Shown here piece after piece: positions 1-6,407 of a stretch of DNA of 16,265 nt. Below the pieces are notes generated by a model. The model worked only from the letters and a program-made list of their open reading frames with translations, ran no database searches and had not been told where the DNA came from. The stretch is from Lachnospiraceae bacterium UBA1201 (GTDB taxonomy: Bacteria; Bacillota; Clostridia; Lachnospirales; Lachnospiraceae): positions 1 to 16,265 of the forward strand of contig DBXX01000091.1 of assembly GCA_002309675.1 (NCBI GenBank), written 5' to 3'. Position 1 is the first letter of the stretch; each line of letters begins with the position of its first letter. Position numbers and translations under genes: made by a program.

Positions 1-25
1 CAAACTTTCTTTTCCTTACCGGAAA

Positions 26-99
26 TGTGCCAGAAGGGATTCGAACCCCCTACACACGGCTTAGAAGGCCGTTGCTCTATCCAGCTGAGCTACGGACAC
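26..99 (-). tRNA. tRNA-Arg (anticodon TCT)
   Basis: The minus strand folds as a complete cloverleaf: D-arm with AGCTCAGCTGGATAGAGC, anticodon loop CTTCTAA (anticodon TCT, reads AGA), and T-loop TTCGAAT on a 5-bp stem. The acceptor stem GTGTCCG/CTGGCAC has one C-U mismatch at pair 6-67 and a U-G pair. CCA is not encoded; TTTCC follows, so CCA must be added enzymatically. It is the last of three tRNAs read leftwards in this window, and the cluster may continue beyond base 1. Confidence 0.95.
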
Positions 100-101
100 G
101 T

Positions 102-190
102 ACTGCGAAAGGCAGTGTCCACTTTTGCAGGAGCGTAATTACGTCTCTCAAAAACGATTGTCCCGTCGCCGGGACAATGTCTGCAAAAGT
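102..190 (-). other. Folded spacer element between tRNA-Pro and tRNA-Arg
   Basis: A perfect 10-bp inverted repeat (ACTTTTGCAG at 121-130, CTGCAAAAGT at 181-190) encloses two smaller hairpins. One is at 131-147 (GAGCGT/ACG-CTC around AATT, with a bulged base). The other is a GC-rich 9-bp hairpin, ATTGTCCCG/CGGGACAAT, at 157-178. Together they make a three-way junction. A separate 5-bp hairpin (102-116) abuts tRNA-Arg. In the direction of tRNA transcription the 157-178 hairpin is followed by CGTTTTT, which resembles an intrinsic terminator. It could be an RNA-processing or attenuation structure or a small palindromic repeat element; the sequence does not decide. Confidence 0.6.
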
Positions 191-192
191 AA

Positions 193-266
193 TCGGGGCG
201 ACAGGATTCGAACCTGCGACCTCTCGGTCCCTAACCGAACGCTCTACCAAACTGAGCCACGCTCCG
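193..266 (-). tRNA. tRNA-Pro (anticodon AGG)
   Basis: The minus strand gives a full cloverleaf. The D-arm carries GGCTCAGTTTGGTAGAGC, the anticodon loop is TTAGGGA with U33 and G37, and the T-loop is TTCGAAT. The body and the GTCGCAGGTTCGAATCCTG arm are typical of bacterial proline tRNA. The anticodon reads AGG; A34 is uncommon in bacterial tRNAs other than tRNA-Arg(ACG) and usually implies editing to inosine. The acceptor stem CGGAGCG/CGCCCCG has one A-C mismatch at pair 4-69. CCA is not encoded. Confidence 0.95.
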
Positions 267-298
267 AACTGATTGTATTTGAGATCTGGGATCTCAAG

Positions 299-371
299 CT
301 CCCCGAGTAGGACTTGAACCTACGACAGCGCGGTTAACAGCCGCGTGCTCTACCGACTGAGCTATCGAGGA
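299..371 (-). tRNA. tRNA-Asn (anticodon GTT)
   Basis: This is a complete cloverleaf on the minus strand. The acceptor TCCTCGA/TCGGGGA pairs fully with one T-G pair, and the discriminator base is G. The D-arm holds AGCTCAGTCGGTAGAGC, the anticodon loop CTGTTAA gives GTT, and the T-loop is TTCAAGT. It is the first tRNA of the cluster, about 11 nt downstream of the predicted transcription start. CCA is not encoded. Confidence 0.97.
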
Positions 372-388
372 AAATTGTTACCTTGCAT

Positions 389-417
389 ATTATAGCTATT
401 TTGCGTTGGATTGTCAA
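389..417 (-). promoter_or_regulatory. Consensus housekeeping promoter of the tRNA cluster
   Basis: On the minus strand TTGACA (417-412) and TATAAT (394-389) are separated by exactly 17 bp, a perfect match to the vegetative sigma consensus. The predicted start near 382 is 11 nt upstream of the tRNA-Asn 5' end, which suits strong stable-RNA transcription. Confidence 0.93.
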
Positions 418-445
418 CCGTTTTTTCAAACTTTATTTACGAGTT

Positions 446-814
446 TCAATGCGAGGCATGATCCTCCGAATCCTCGGGGACTTCAGAAGCCTCAGGAGCA
501 TCCAAACCCTCCAAATCCTCGGAACCCTCTGCGGTGTTCGGATCTTTCGGGGTGTCTTTGGGCCGCGGGATCCCGGTAATAATCGACAGAAACTCCCAGA
601 ACGTGAAATCCAGGACGCAGAGAAAGGCCAGCCATTTGCATGGCGAGATCAGGCCCGCGATCAGAAGGTGAATGAAGCCGAGGATCGGGACACCGGACAC
701 AAAACGGTTATACTTCTTGCTGGCCCGGATGGCCATGATATTCAGGAACACATAAAACAGACCGATTCCGCCGATGATCGCCGGAAAAACCCATGGATGC
801 TGCTTAAACCACAT
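446..814 (-). CDS. Small membrane protein with acidic tail, unknown function
   Basis: I do not recognise a family. The start is placed at 814 because GGGGAGGTGG lies six bases upstream of that ATG; an in-frame ATG at 883 would put the ribosome site inside the gene and run through the rplT terminator. The 122-residue product has hydrophobic segments at about 9-29, 40-57 and 58-80, then a cytoplasmic or external tail (95-118) very rich in Glu, Asp and Pro. It lies 95 bp downstream of rplT with a terminator in between and no evident promoter of its own, so terminator read-through is the likeliest source of expression. The C-terminal acidic tail is the only notable feature. Confidence 0.75.
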   Translation of the reverse strand: MWFKQHPWVFPAIIGGIGLFYVFLNIMAIRASKKYNRFVSGVPILGFIHLLIAGLISPCKWLAFLCVLDFTFWEFLSIITGIPRPKDTPKDPNTAEGSEDLEGLDAPEASEVPEDSEDHASH

Positions 815-852
815 GTTTCCACCTCCCCGGTACGCATTGCCCAAAAAACAGG

Positions 853-888
853 TAAAAATACGGCTGTGACGCCGGAGCACCACAGCCG
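853..888 (-). terminator. Intrinsic terminator after rplT
   Basis: An 8-bp GC-rich stem CGGCTGTG/CACAGCCG (861-868 with 881-888) encloses a 12-nt loop. On the minus strand it is followed by TATTTTTACC. It sits 21 bp after the rplT stop and would end the infC-rpmI-rplT transcript, at least partly. Confidence 0.8.
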
Positions 889-909
889 AATGTATCGTAA
901 GCGTAAAAC

Positions 910-1266
910 TTAAGCGATCTTTGCCTTTGCAACCTCAGTAAGCTTTGTGAAGCCTTCTGCGTCGTTGATTGCCATGTCCGCAAGGATCTTACGGTTCATC
1001 TCTACACCTGCCAGCTTAAGACCATACATGAACTTGCTGTAGCTGATCTCGTTCATACGGCACGCTGCGTTGATACGAGCGATCCAGAGCTGTCTGTACT
1101 GTCTCTTCTTTTCTTTTCTGCCTGCATATGCGGATGTAAGTGCACGCATTACAGACTGCTTCGCTACTCTATACTGTTTGGATCTGGCGCCTCTGTAACC
1201 CTTTGCCAGCTTCAAAACTTTATTATGCTTCTTCTTAGCGTTTAAGCCGCCTTTAATTCTAGCCAT
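910..1266 (-). CDS. rplT: 50S ribosomal protein L20 (bL20)
   Basis: bL20 binds 23S rRNA early in assembly of the large subunit. In Firmicutes it also represses its own operon by binding the infC leader. The 118-residue product has the family length, the basic N-terminal extension beginning MARIKGG, the KLAKGYRGARSK segment and the WIARINAACR segment of the globular domain. The start is fixed by AGGAGG eight bases upstream. It is the third gene of infC-rpmI-rplT, 19 bp after rpmI, and is followed by an intrinsic terminator. Nothing is truncated or unusual. Confidence 0.99.
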   Translation of the reverse strand: MARIKGGLNAKKKHNKVLKLAKGYRGARSKQYRVAKQSVMRALTSAYAGRKEKKRQYRQLWIARINAACRMNEISYSKFMYGLKLAGVEMNRKILADMAINDAEGFTKLTEVAKAKIA

Positions 1267-1285
1267 TTTTGATTCCTCCTAATTC

Positions 1286-1483
1286 TTATAAATACGGTAA
1301 AACCTTCTTCATATTCTTAACGTTTGTCTCATCCATGATCGCGGACTGTCTGAGATTTCTCTTTCTCTTCGTAGACTTCTTCGTTAAGATATGTCTCTTA
1401 TAAGCCTTATTTCTCTTCAAAAGACCGGATGCGGTTTTCTGAAAACGCTTAGCAGCTGCTCGCTTTGTCTTTAACTTGGGCAT
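1286..1483 (-). CDS. rpmI: 50S ribosomal protein L35 (bL35)
   Basis: bL35 is a small basic protein of the large ribosomal subunit. The 65-residue product starts MPKLKTKRAAAKRF, which is diagnostic, and has the conserved KRKRNLR stretch and a C-terminal VLPYL. AGGAGG lies nine bases before the ATG. It is the middle gene of the operon, 39 bp downstream of infC and 19 bp upstream of rplT, the standard Firmicutes arrangement. Length and sequence are ordinary. Confidence 0.99.
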   Translation of the reverse strand: MPKLKTKRAAAKRFQKTASGLLKRNKAYKRHILTKKSTKRKRNLRQSAIMDETNVKNMKKVLPYL

Positions 1484-1522
1484 GATTTAAATCCTCCTAT
1501 ACTAATGAATGTACCGATCGCG

Positions 1523-2032
1523 TCAGGAACGCTTTTCGGCCAATACCAAGCTGATGCTTCTTCCTTCGATTTTTGCCGGTTTCTCGATGACTGCGATATC
1601 CGAGAGTTCCTCGGCACACTGATCGAGAAGCTTTTTGGACTTCTCCATGTATGCCATCTCACGGCCACGGAAACGCATGGACATCTTTACCTTATTCCCT
1701 TTTTCCAGGAATTTCTTCGCGTCACTTACCTTGCGAACGAGATCGTTGGTATCGATATTCGGCCGGATCTGGATCTCCTTGATCTCGATGACCTTCTGCT
1801 TCTTTCGCGCTTCTTTTTCTTTGCGGGCAAGTTCGTAACGATACTTACCATAATCGATGATCTTGCAAACCGGCGGCTTCGCCATCGGGGCGATCTTGAC
1901 TAAGTCAAGCTCGGCTTCTTTCGCAAGCTTCATAGCGTCCTTTGCGGACATAATACCAAGCTGGGAACCGTCCTCTGCTACTACACGGACTTCCTTATCC
2001 CTGATCTGTTCGTTAATAAATAATTCGCTGAT
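1523..2032 (-). CDS. infC: Translation initiation factor IF-3, probable ATC start
   Basis: IF-3 binds the 30S subunit, prevents premature 50S joining and discriminates against incorrect start codons and initiator mismatches. The N-terminal domain opens SELFINEQIRDKEVRVV, a Lys/Arg-rich helical linker spans about residues 70-85, and the C-terminal domain has KEIQIRPNI and the MRFRGREMAY segment. The usual length is about 170 residues. The upstream in-frame GTG at 2041 overlaps the ribosome site AGGAGG (2046-2041). The codon at the right spacing (8 nt) is ATC at 2032-2030. infC genes are known for rare starts (AUU in E. coli) that let IF-3 repress its own translation, so I place the start there, giving 169 residues. 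Confidence 0.95.
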   Translation of the reverse strand: MSELFINEQIRDKEVRVVAEDGSQLGIMSAKDAMKLAKEAELDLVKIAPMAKPPVCKIIDYGKYRYELARKEKEARKKQKVIEIKEIQIRPNIDTNDLVRKVSDAKKFLEKGNKVKMSMRFRGREMAYMEKSKKLLDQCAEELSDIAVIEKPAKIEGRSISLVLAEKRS

Positions 2033-2046
2033 GTCTGACACCTCCT
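2030..2046 (-). promoter_or_regulatory. infC ribosome site with non-canonical ATC initiator
   Basis: AGGAGG (2046-2041), then 8 nt, then ATC (2032-2030). No ATG, and no GTG or TTG at usable spacing, lies in frame; the GTG at 2041-2039 begins inside the Shine-Dalgarno sequence. A rare start codon is the established way by which IF-3 autoregulates its translation. Confidence 0.8.
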
Positions 2047-2245
2047 ATCGACCAGCCTCCGAAAACGGAGCAAAAATAGAAATAAAAAAAGCCTGCATAA
2101 CAATGCAAGCCATCCACTCATAACAGCCGAAAAGACACGTGTTTACGTGATTTTCAGGATATGAACCGTAGTCACAGTCTATGTGATCTTTCGACACATA
2201 CGTGCTATGGTGAGAGATGAACTCTGCTTGCTTGTTAATTCAACG
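2047..2245 (-). ncRNA. L20-type leader of the infC operon with attenuator
   Basis: About 200 nt separate the promoter from infC and are rich in paired elements. A terminator hairpin, GCTTGCAT/ATGCAGGC with a 4-nt loop (2091-2110), is followed by seven T's (2090-2084). Its 5' arm GCUUGC, together with the adjoining GAUG (2105-2114), can instead pair with GCAAGC (2231-2226) and CAUC (2219-2216) at the leader's 5' end. That pairing is mutually exclusive with the terminator. Upstream hairpins include a 7-bp stem capped by GAAA (2181-2199) and CACGU-AAAC-ACGUG (2136-2149). A further 5-bp UUUU-loop hairpin (2057-2070) precedes the ribosome site. This is the architecture of the Firmicutes L20 leader, where excess L20 favours termination. 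Confidence 0.85.
2084..2110 (-). terminator. Attenuator terminator in the infC leader
   Basis: An 8-bp stem (one U-G pair) with loop TGTT is followed directly by TTTTTTT on the minus strand. It lies about 50 nt before infC, so it must be conditional rather than absolute. Confidence 0.88.
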
Positions 2246-2250
2246 TGAGT

Positions 2251-2279
2251 AATATACCACGTTTCTCTTCGGCTGTCAA
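2251..2279 (-). promoter_or_regulatory. Promoter of the infC-rpmI-rplT operon
   Basis: TTGACA (2279-2274), a 17-bp spacer, then TATATT (2256-2251) on the minus strand; six of six and five of six matches to consensus. Predicted transcription start is near 2244. Confidence 0.9.
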
Positions 2280-2321
2280 GCGGTAAATGTTATTTTTTTC
2301 GTTTTAATTTCCGGTGATCTT

Positions 2322-3749
2322 CTAGTGAGCGATCAGGTCGTCATTTACCCGAACCTCAAATCCCTGATCATCCGCCCGGATCTCGATCGCATCCGGGTAC
2401 CAACGGCGGTTGCAATAGACCGATACCAGGATCACCTGCTCGTCCTCCTTCAGCGTATAACGCTGCGCCTCGATCCGGTTATAGAACGATACGAGATCCT
2501 CAAAGCTAGCCATTCCATAGGTATCTTTCCAAGAATAATGCTTCGGCTCGAGGCTGATCGGCGACTCGGCGGCGACACGGAGCGGCAGGATGGCCGCCAC
2601 CTCATCCTGGGAGTTTGCCGCCACGATCGGTAATTTGCCGTAGCAAGCCATCTCACGGCAAATGAAGGTTCCTGACGGTTCCTCAATACTCGAGATCATT
2701 TCGATCGTAAAGTAGCGATTGTTATGGTAGAGGACATACGTTCCGGTCTCAATACTTACTCTGGAGTTGTCGGTGTCGACCGAATACAGATAGGATGGGC
2801 TGAATTCGATAAACTTCTTAAACAGCCTGCTCTTCTCGGAAGGCATGAGGTACAATTCGTAATTATGCGCATCGATCTCCCCATACATTTTTCGATCCAG
2901 ATTATGCGTCACCTCGCGGATCACTAATTCTGAGGACCCGTCAAAACTGAAGATCCGGATATCTTGTGCTTTCGAGTTCACCCACATATACAGCAATCCC
3001 AGGAAGGCCAAAATAACGAGCAGAGGAGTCAGCACGATCATAGAGATGCGGGCGAAATGAGCGGTCTTTCCGCCCTTCGCTGCTGTCCAGCTGTCGAACC
3101 TGCCTGCCCTACCACCCGGCTGAGAAAGCTGCTCTCTGTCCACGGAAGCGGCCGTTTTCTCAGGTTCTTCACCGGGTAATGTCCGCCGGATCTCCACACT
3201 TACATAATTTGAAGAATGCATCAGATAATCGATCATGACGCGCTGCGAACGCACTGTCAGCTCGGGAGTGACCTTCTCTTCATAAAGATTTCCGGGACAG
3301 ATGTCCAGTTTCTCCTGAACGCTAAACGGAATACCGATCACATCCATCAGCTTCTTCCAAAGACGCTTCGAACGGATCATCGTCATATGCGTTCCGAAAC
3401 CATACAGATAGATCTGGTCGCCGTTCTTCTCCTTTGAAGTCGAACAGATGCTGATGTCAGAACGCGCGATGGTACTCGAAACATAGAAAAAATGCGTCCG
3501 GTAAATATGCTCCGATCCGATGATGACCAGATCCAGGAAATCCCCAACAAATGCCACCGTGGCTGCAAAACACAGTATGCCGGCGAGCGTATTTCCGTTT
3601 TTCAGGATAAGGCATCCCAAAAGCAGGAAAAAAGCGGCTCCAATAACTGCCACGACATGGTTCTTGAGGGACGATGCAAAATAAACGGAGGGGAATTCCT
3701 TCTTCGTCTCCTCCACTGAATGATCGTTTTCGTTCATGGTTTCGGGCAT
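2322..3749 (-). CDS. Membrane protein of unknown function with large C-terminal domain
   Basis: I do not recognise a family. The 475-residue product has hydrophobic segments at about 31-49 and 53-77 (a helical hairpin) and another at 235-256. Between them is a soluble stretch of about 155 residues, and the protein ends in a soluble domain of about 220 residues. The basic residues after segment two and before segment three suggest that the middle part is cytoplasmic and the C-terminal part external. GGAGGAG six bases before the ATG fixes the start. It follows the M28 peptidase by 21 bp, so the two form an operon and may act together at the cell surface. No clear terminator separates it from the infC promoter. 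Confidence 0.8.
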   Translation of the reverse strand: MPETMNENDHSVEETKKEFPSVYFASSLKNHVVAVIGAAFFLLLGCLILKNGNTLAGILCFAATVAFVGDFLDLVIIGSEHIYRTHFFYVSSTIARSDISICSTSKEKNGDQIYLYGFGTHMTMIRSKRLWKKLMDVIGIPFSVQEKLDICPGNLYEEKVTPELTVRSQRVMIDYLMHSSNYVSVEIRRTLPGEEPEKTAASVDREQLSQPGGRAGRFDSWTAAKGGKTAHFARISMIVLTPLLVILAFLGLLYMWVNSKAQDIRIFSFDGSSELVIREVTHNLDRKMYGEIDAHNYELYLMPSEKSRLFKKFIEFSPSYLYSVDTDNSRVSIETGTYVLYHNNRYFTIEMISSIEEPSGTFICREMACYGKLPIVAANSQDEVAAILPLRVAAESPISLEPKHYSWKDTYGMASFEDLVSFYNRIEAQRYTLKEDEQVILVSVYCNRRWYPDAIEIRADDQGFEVRVNDDLIAH

Positions 3750-3770
3750 GGTCTTCTCCTCCGTAATTAT

Positions 3771-5297
3771 TTATTTCTTATCTCTGCGGTTCTGTGCGCG
3801 ACGCTCCTGGATCATGGAAAGCGCGAACAGGAAGATCAGAAAACCGACGAGCAGCAGGATCACAGCTGCGATCAGGATAGCGATCCAATTGACCCCGCCT
3901 TCGTCCGTCTTTTCTTCGGACTCGGTCGTGGTCTCCTCTATGGTCGTCGTTTCCACAGCCGTCGTAGTTTCCTCTACGGTCGTCTCGGGCTGCGTGGTCG
4001 TTTCCTCCTCTGTGGTCGTCTCGACCGTTGTTGTCTCCTCCGTGGTCGTTTCCGCTTCGGTCGATGTCTCTGCTTCCGAAGTCTCCGTGCTCACATCCGA
4101 GCTCGTCTCCTCGACAGCCGGTGTCTCCGGCGGAGTCGTCGGTGCCTGCGTCGGCTCGGCAGCCGTTTGCGTCTCCGGAACTTCATCCGTCGGCGCAGCC
4201 GAAGTATCCTCCTTCGTCTCCGACTCGCTCGGAGCCTCTGTCGGCGTTACTATATCCTTAAACGCTTCCTTCGGAATGATCATATGACCGATCATGGTCG
4301 CGTATACAAGCTGTGAAACTTCCTTCAGATGCTTCTGGATACGATCCTTGAAATTCGCCTCCAGAAACTCGATGTTGTCGTAAGGCTCATTATGCATGAT
4401 TTTACCGTTTTTAACTAACGGAGAGTCGGTCTGGTACATATTGTCCCAGTCGCCTCCCATCCAGTTGCTCGCCTCGAAGTAGATGTAGGGCTTTCCTGCC
4501 GCGGCAAATGCGGCGTGGTCGCTGCCGGTCATCTTCGTCGGGGTCGGCCACTGACCGTTAACTTCCGGATGAATAGCCAGTTTTACGTCGTATTCATCGG
4601 CTAATTCCAACATGCTGTTCAGAGGCCACAGCTCGGTGAATGTGTTTGTATCTTCATGGTAGTTGCCACTGTAGATCATCAGGTTGTCGCCCGCTGCCAC
4701 ACTGTCGAGGTTGATGACGCAGATGATGCGGTCCATCTCTTCCTGTGACAGGGACGCCGCATAAGCGGTGCTTCCCAGGCAACCAGGCTCCTCGCCGTCA
4801 AACAGAGCGAAACGTACGGTATACGGCAGCTCCATCTTCGCGACGCGTTCGGCATTTTCCAAGAGAACGCCGACGCCGGAACCATTGTCATCGCAGGCAG
4901 GCGACCAGGCACCGTCGTAGTGTGCACAGATCAGCAAGATATAGTCGGATTTCCCTTTTTTATCGAAGATCAGGCTCTCGCCGGAGAACGGTCCCCAACC
5001 ATGCGTACTGTCTGCAGCAAACTCACAGGTCGAAACCTTATATCCCCAACCGCTCACCAGTTTCTTCAACCATGCACGGCATTCTGCGTTAGACGGCTGG
5101 GTCGAAATGCGGAACGTATATTCCTGGCTCATTTTTTTCATGTATCCATAGGCTTTCTCGCCGAACGACTCATCCGCATATACTTTGCTGGTGCCGGCTA
5201 AAGCGCCGAAGAGGCCGGTCCCCTGAAGGATCATCCCCACAGCCAGCACTAACGACAAGACTGCCGTCGCAAGTTTTGTTTTCATCCCATATTTCAT
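3771..5297 (-). CDS. Surface-anchored M28-family zinc aminopeptidase
   Basis: M28 peptidases use two zinc ions to remove N-terminal residues from peptides. The visible ligands match the family: H126 in CAHYDG, D137 in CDDNGSG, catalytic E169 and ligand E170 in GEEPG, D198 in NLDS and H261 in GSDHAAF. A signal peptide covers about residues 1-41 (basic start, hydrophobic core, cleavage near VYA-DE). After the catalytic domain (about 45-340) come a Pro/Ser/Thr/Glu stalk (351-465), a membrane helix (471-496) and a basic cytoplasmic end. The enzyme is thus tethered outside the cell by its C-terminus, not by a sortase motif. AAGGAG eight to nine bases upstream supports the first of two nearby ATGs. 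It is first in an operon with the membrane protein at 2322-3749. Confidence 0.9.
   Translation of the reverse strand: MKYGMKTKLATAVLSLVLAVGMILQGTGLFGALAGTSKVYADESFGEKAYGYMKKMSQEYTFRISTQPSNAECRAWLKKLVSGWGYKVSTCEFAADSTHGWGPFSGESLIFDKKGKSDYILLICAHYDGAWSPACDDNGSGVGVLLENAERVAKMELPYTVRFALFDGEEPGCLGSTAYAASLSQEEMDRIICVINLDSVAAGDNLMIYSGNYHEDTNTFTELWPLNSMLELADEYDVKLAIHPEVNGQWPTPTKMTGSDHAAFAAAGKPYIYFEASNWMGGDWDNMYQTDSPLVKNGKIMHNEPYDNIEFLEANFKDRIQKHLKEVSQLVYATMIGHMIIPKEAFKDIVTPTEAPSESETKEDTSAAPTDEVPETQTAAEPTQAPTTPPETPAVEETSSDVSTETSEAETSTEAETTTEETTTVETTTEEETTTQPETTVEETTTAVETTTIEETTTESEEKTDEGGVNWIAILIAAVILLLVGFLIFLFALSMIQERRAQNRRDKK
3921..4076 (-). repeat. Degenerate ETTT-rich coding repeat (peptidase stalk)
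   Basis: Codons for residues about 408-459 of the M28 peptidase encode irregular repeats of ETTT, EETTT and VETTT. At DNA level this shows as recurring GTCGTC/GTTTCCTC blocks on the plus strand. It is an extended, probably glycosylatable or flexible surface stalk; its length is likely to vary between strains. Confidence 0.85.
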
Positions 5298-5361
5298 CCT
5301 TTTATGCTCCTTCTATGAAAGCAGTGCACTCCACAGCCCGAAGAATCGCGGTCCTACCCCG

Positions 5362-5397
5362 CAAAAAACTTAGAGGCGGAAAGCACCACCTCTAAGT
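5362..5397 (-). terminator. Intrinsic terminator after the nuclease gene
   Basis: A 9-bp stem ACTTAGAGG/CCTCTAAGT (5368-5376 with 5389-5397), loop of 12 nt, followed on the minus strand by TTTTTGC. It lies 42 bp after the stop of the gene at 5439-6245 and separates it from the M28 operon. Confidence 0.85.
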
Positions 5398-5438
5398 ATA
5401 ACTGAATCATTATTATTTTTCAAGTTATTTCTTCACCG

Positions 5439-6245
5439 TCAATAACCCAGCTCCGTCTTCATATCCGTTATCATATTTCGAATCGCCTTGGTATTCAGCG
5501 GAAATCTTTCGGTTTCAAACGTCCAGATCAGAGAACTGCGCCGATACATCGATTCATATCTTCGTATCTTTTGAAACGCACTATTCCTGTATTCCATGTC
5601 GTCCATCATTCCGAAATGTTCCCAATACAACTCTCTTCGTTCTCTTATATTCAACAGCGTAAAATCCGGGTGGACTGTCCCCGAACCGATCTGCAGCGGC
5701 TTTTCATATAAAAACGGAATGGACATATCATCCAGAATATCCGCTATGATCACTTCCGACTTCGATCGGACACGTAACCCTTGTCTCGTATAATACTCCG
5801 GTGCTTTTTCATCAAATCCGAGCCTTATATAGTCTTTGTTTTTCCACTCGGAAATAAACGCATCATCCGATACACGATGTGGTTTGATCAGTTCTCGTTT
5901 TCCTAAAACCAACTGATCAAACGCATGATCAAAAGGGGTATCCGGAAATAAACATAGATGCTTCAATCCCGTGATCCACAGTTCCAAATTCTTTATTACT
6001 TTTCGATCGTATTCGATTTGGGCCAGTACTTGCGCGGTTTTCTTATTCTTTTTCTGTATATAGTCTCCTGAAGGTTTTGAACCATGATACCGCATAAAGT
6101 ACTGATATCCCTCGCCGCGACGGATCACGCGAAGCCCGGCCCCCTCAGGGACCAGAGGTTGGATCTTTGCTAACTCAGAAGAAACATCCCTCAATTGACT
6201 CTCTAAAATCTCTATTTCATTTTTTATATCCTTTTTTCTAAACAT
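5439..6245 (-). CDS. Stand-alone PD-(D/E)XK-like nuclease-domain protein
   Basis: This 268-residue protein starts with a charged helical region (about 1-30, probable coiled coil). Its middle is basic and carries Lys-rich KKNKKT at about 65-70. The C-terminal domain (about 155-265) resembles restriction-like nucleases: RSKSE (E164) on the first helix, YEKPL, then HPDF (D194), and the YWEHFGMMDD strand (E209, H210), followed by a helix with KIRRYE. This SKSE...PDF...EH-G pattern is known from nuclease domains attached to helicases in Firmicutes; here it is on its own. AGGAGG before the ATG fixes the start. It has its own terminator and is not in an operon. The gene is AT-richer than the exporter genes, which suggests acquisition. 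Substrate is unknown. Confidence 0.65.
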   Translation of the reverse strand: MFRKKDIKNEIEILESQLRDVSSELAKIQPLVPEGAGLRVIRRGEGYQYFMRYHGSKPSGDYIQKKNKKTAQVLAQIEYDRKVIKNLELWITGLKHLCLFPDTPFDHAFDQLVLGKRELIKPHRVSDDAFISEWKNKDYIRLGFDEKAPEYYTRQGLRVRSKSEVIIADILDDMSIPFLYEKPLQIGSGTVHPDFTLLNIRERRELYWEHFGMMDDMEYRNSAFQKIRRYESMYRRSSLIWTFETERFPLNTKAIRNMITDMKTELGY

Positions 6246-6407
6246 CGAACCTCCTTATTGTTTTTGAATTGTCATGAGTCGACTCTACCAAAAATCGGCT
6301 CTCCCCTATGGCGCCTCCCCAAATATCATTATTGATCTAAGTTCATCACTCTGTAACCTGCTACACCACCTCCTTCTACGTCTTTTTCTGCATTTCCCGG
6401 TCCGCAA

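Noticed and set aside
2123..2276. Nine-base complementarity ACAGCCGAA/TTCGGCTGT across the infC leader
   Set aside because: The distal arm lies inside the -35/spacer of the promoter and is upstream of the transcription start, so it is not in the RNA.
3720..4316. Plus-strand frame of 198 codons rich in Arg, Leu and Ser
   Set aside because: It is the antisense image of the Thr/Glu repeat of the M28 peptidase.
6276..6285. Perfect palindrome GAGTCGACTC upstream of the nuclease gene as an operator
   Set aside because: A single 10-bp palindrome, with no recognisable promoter around it, is too weak to annotate.
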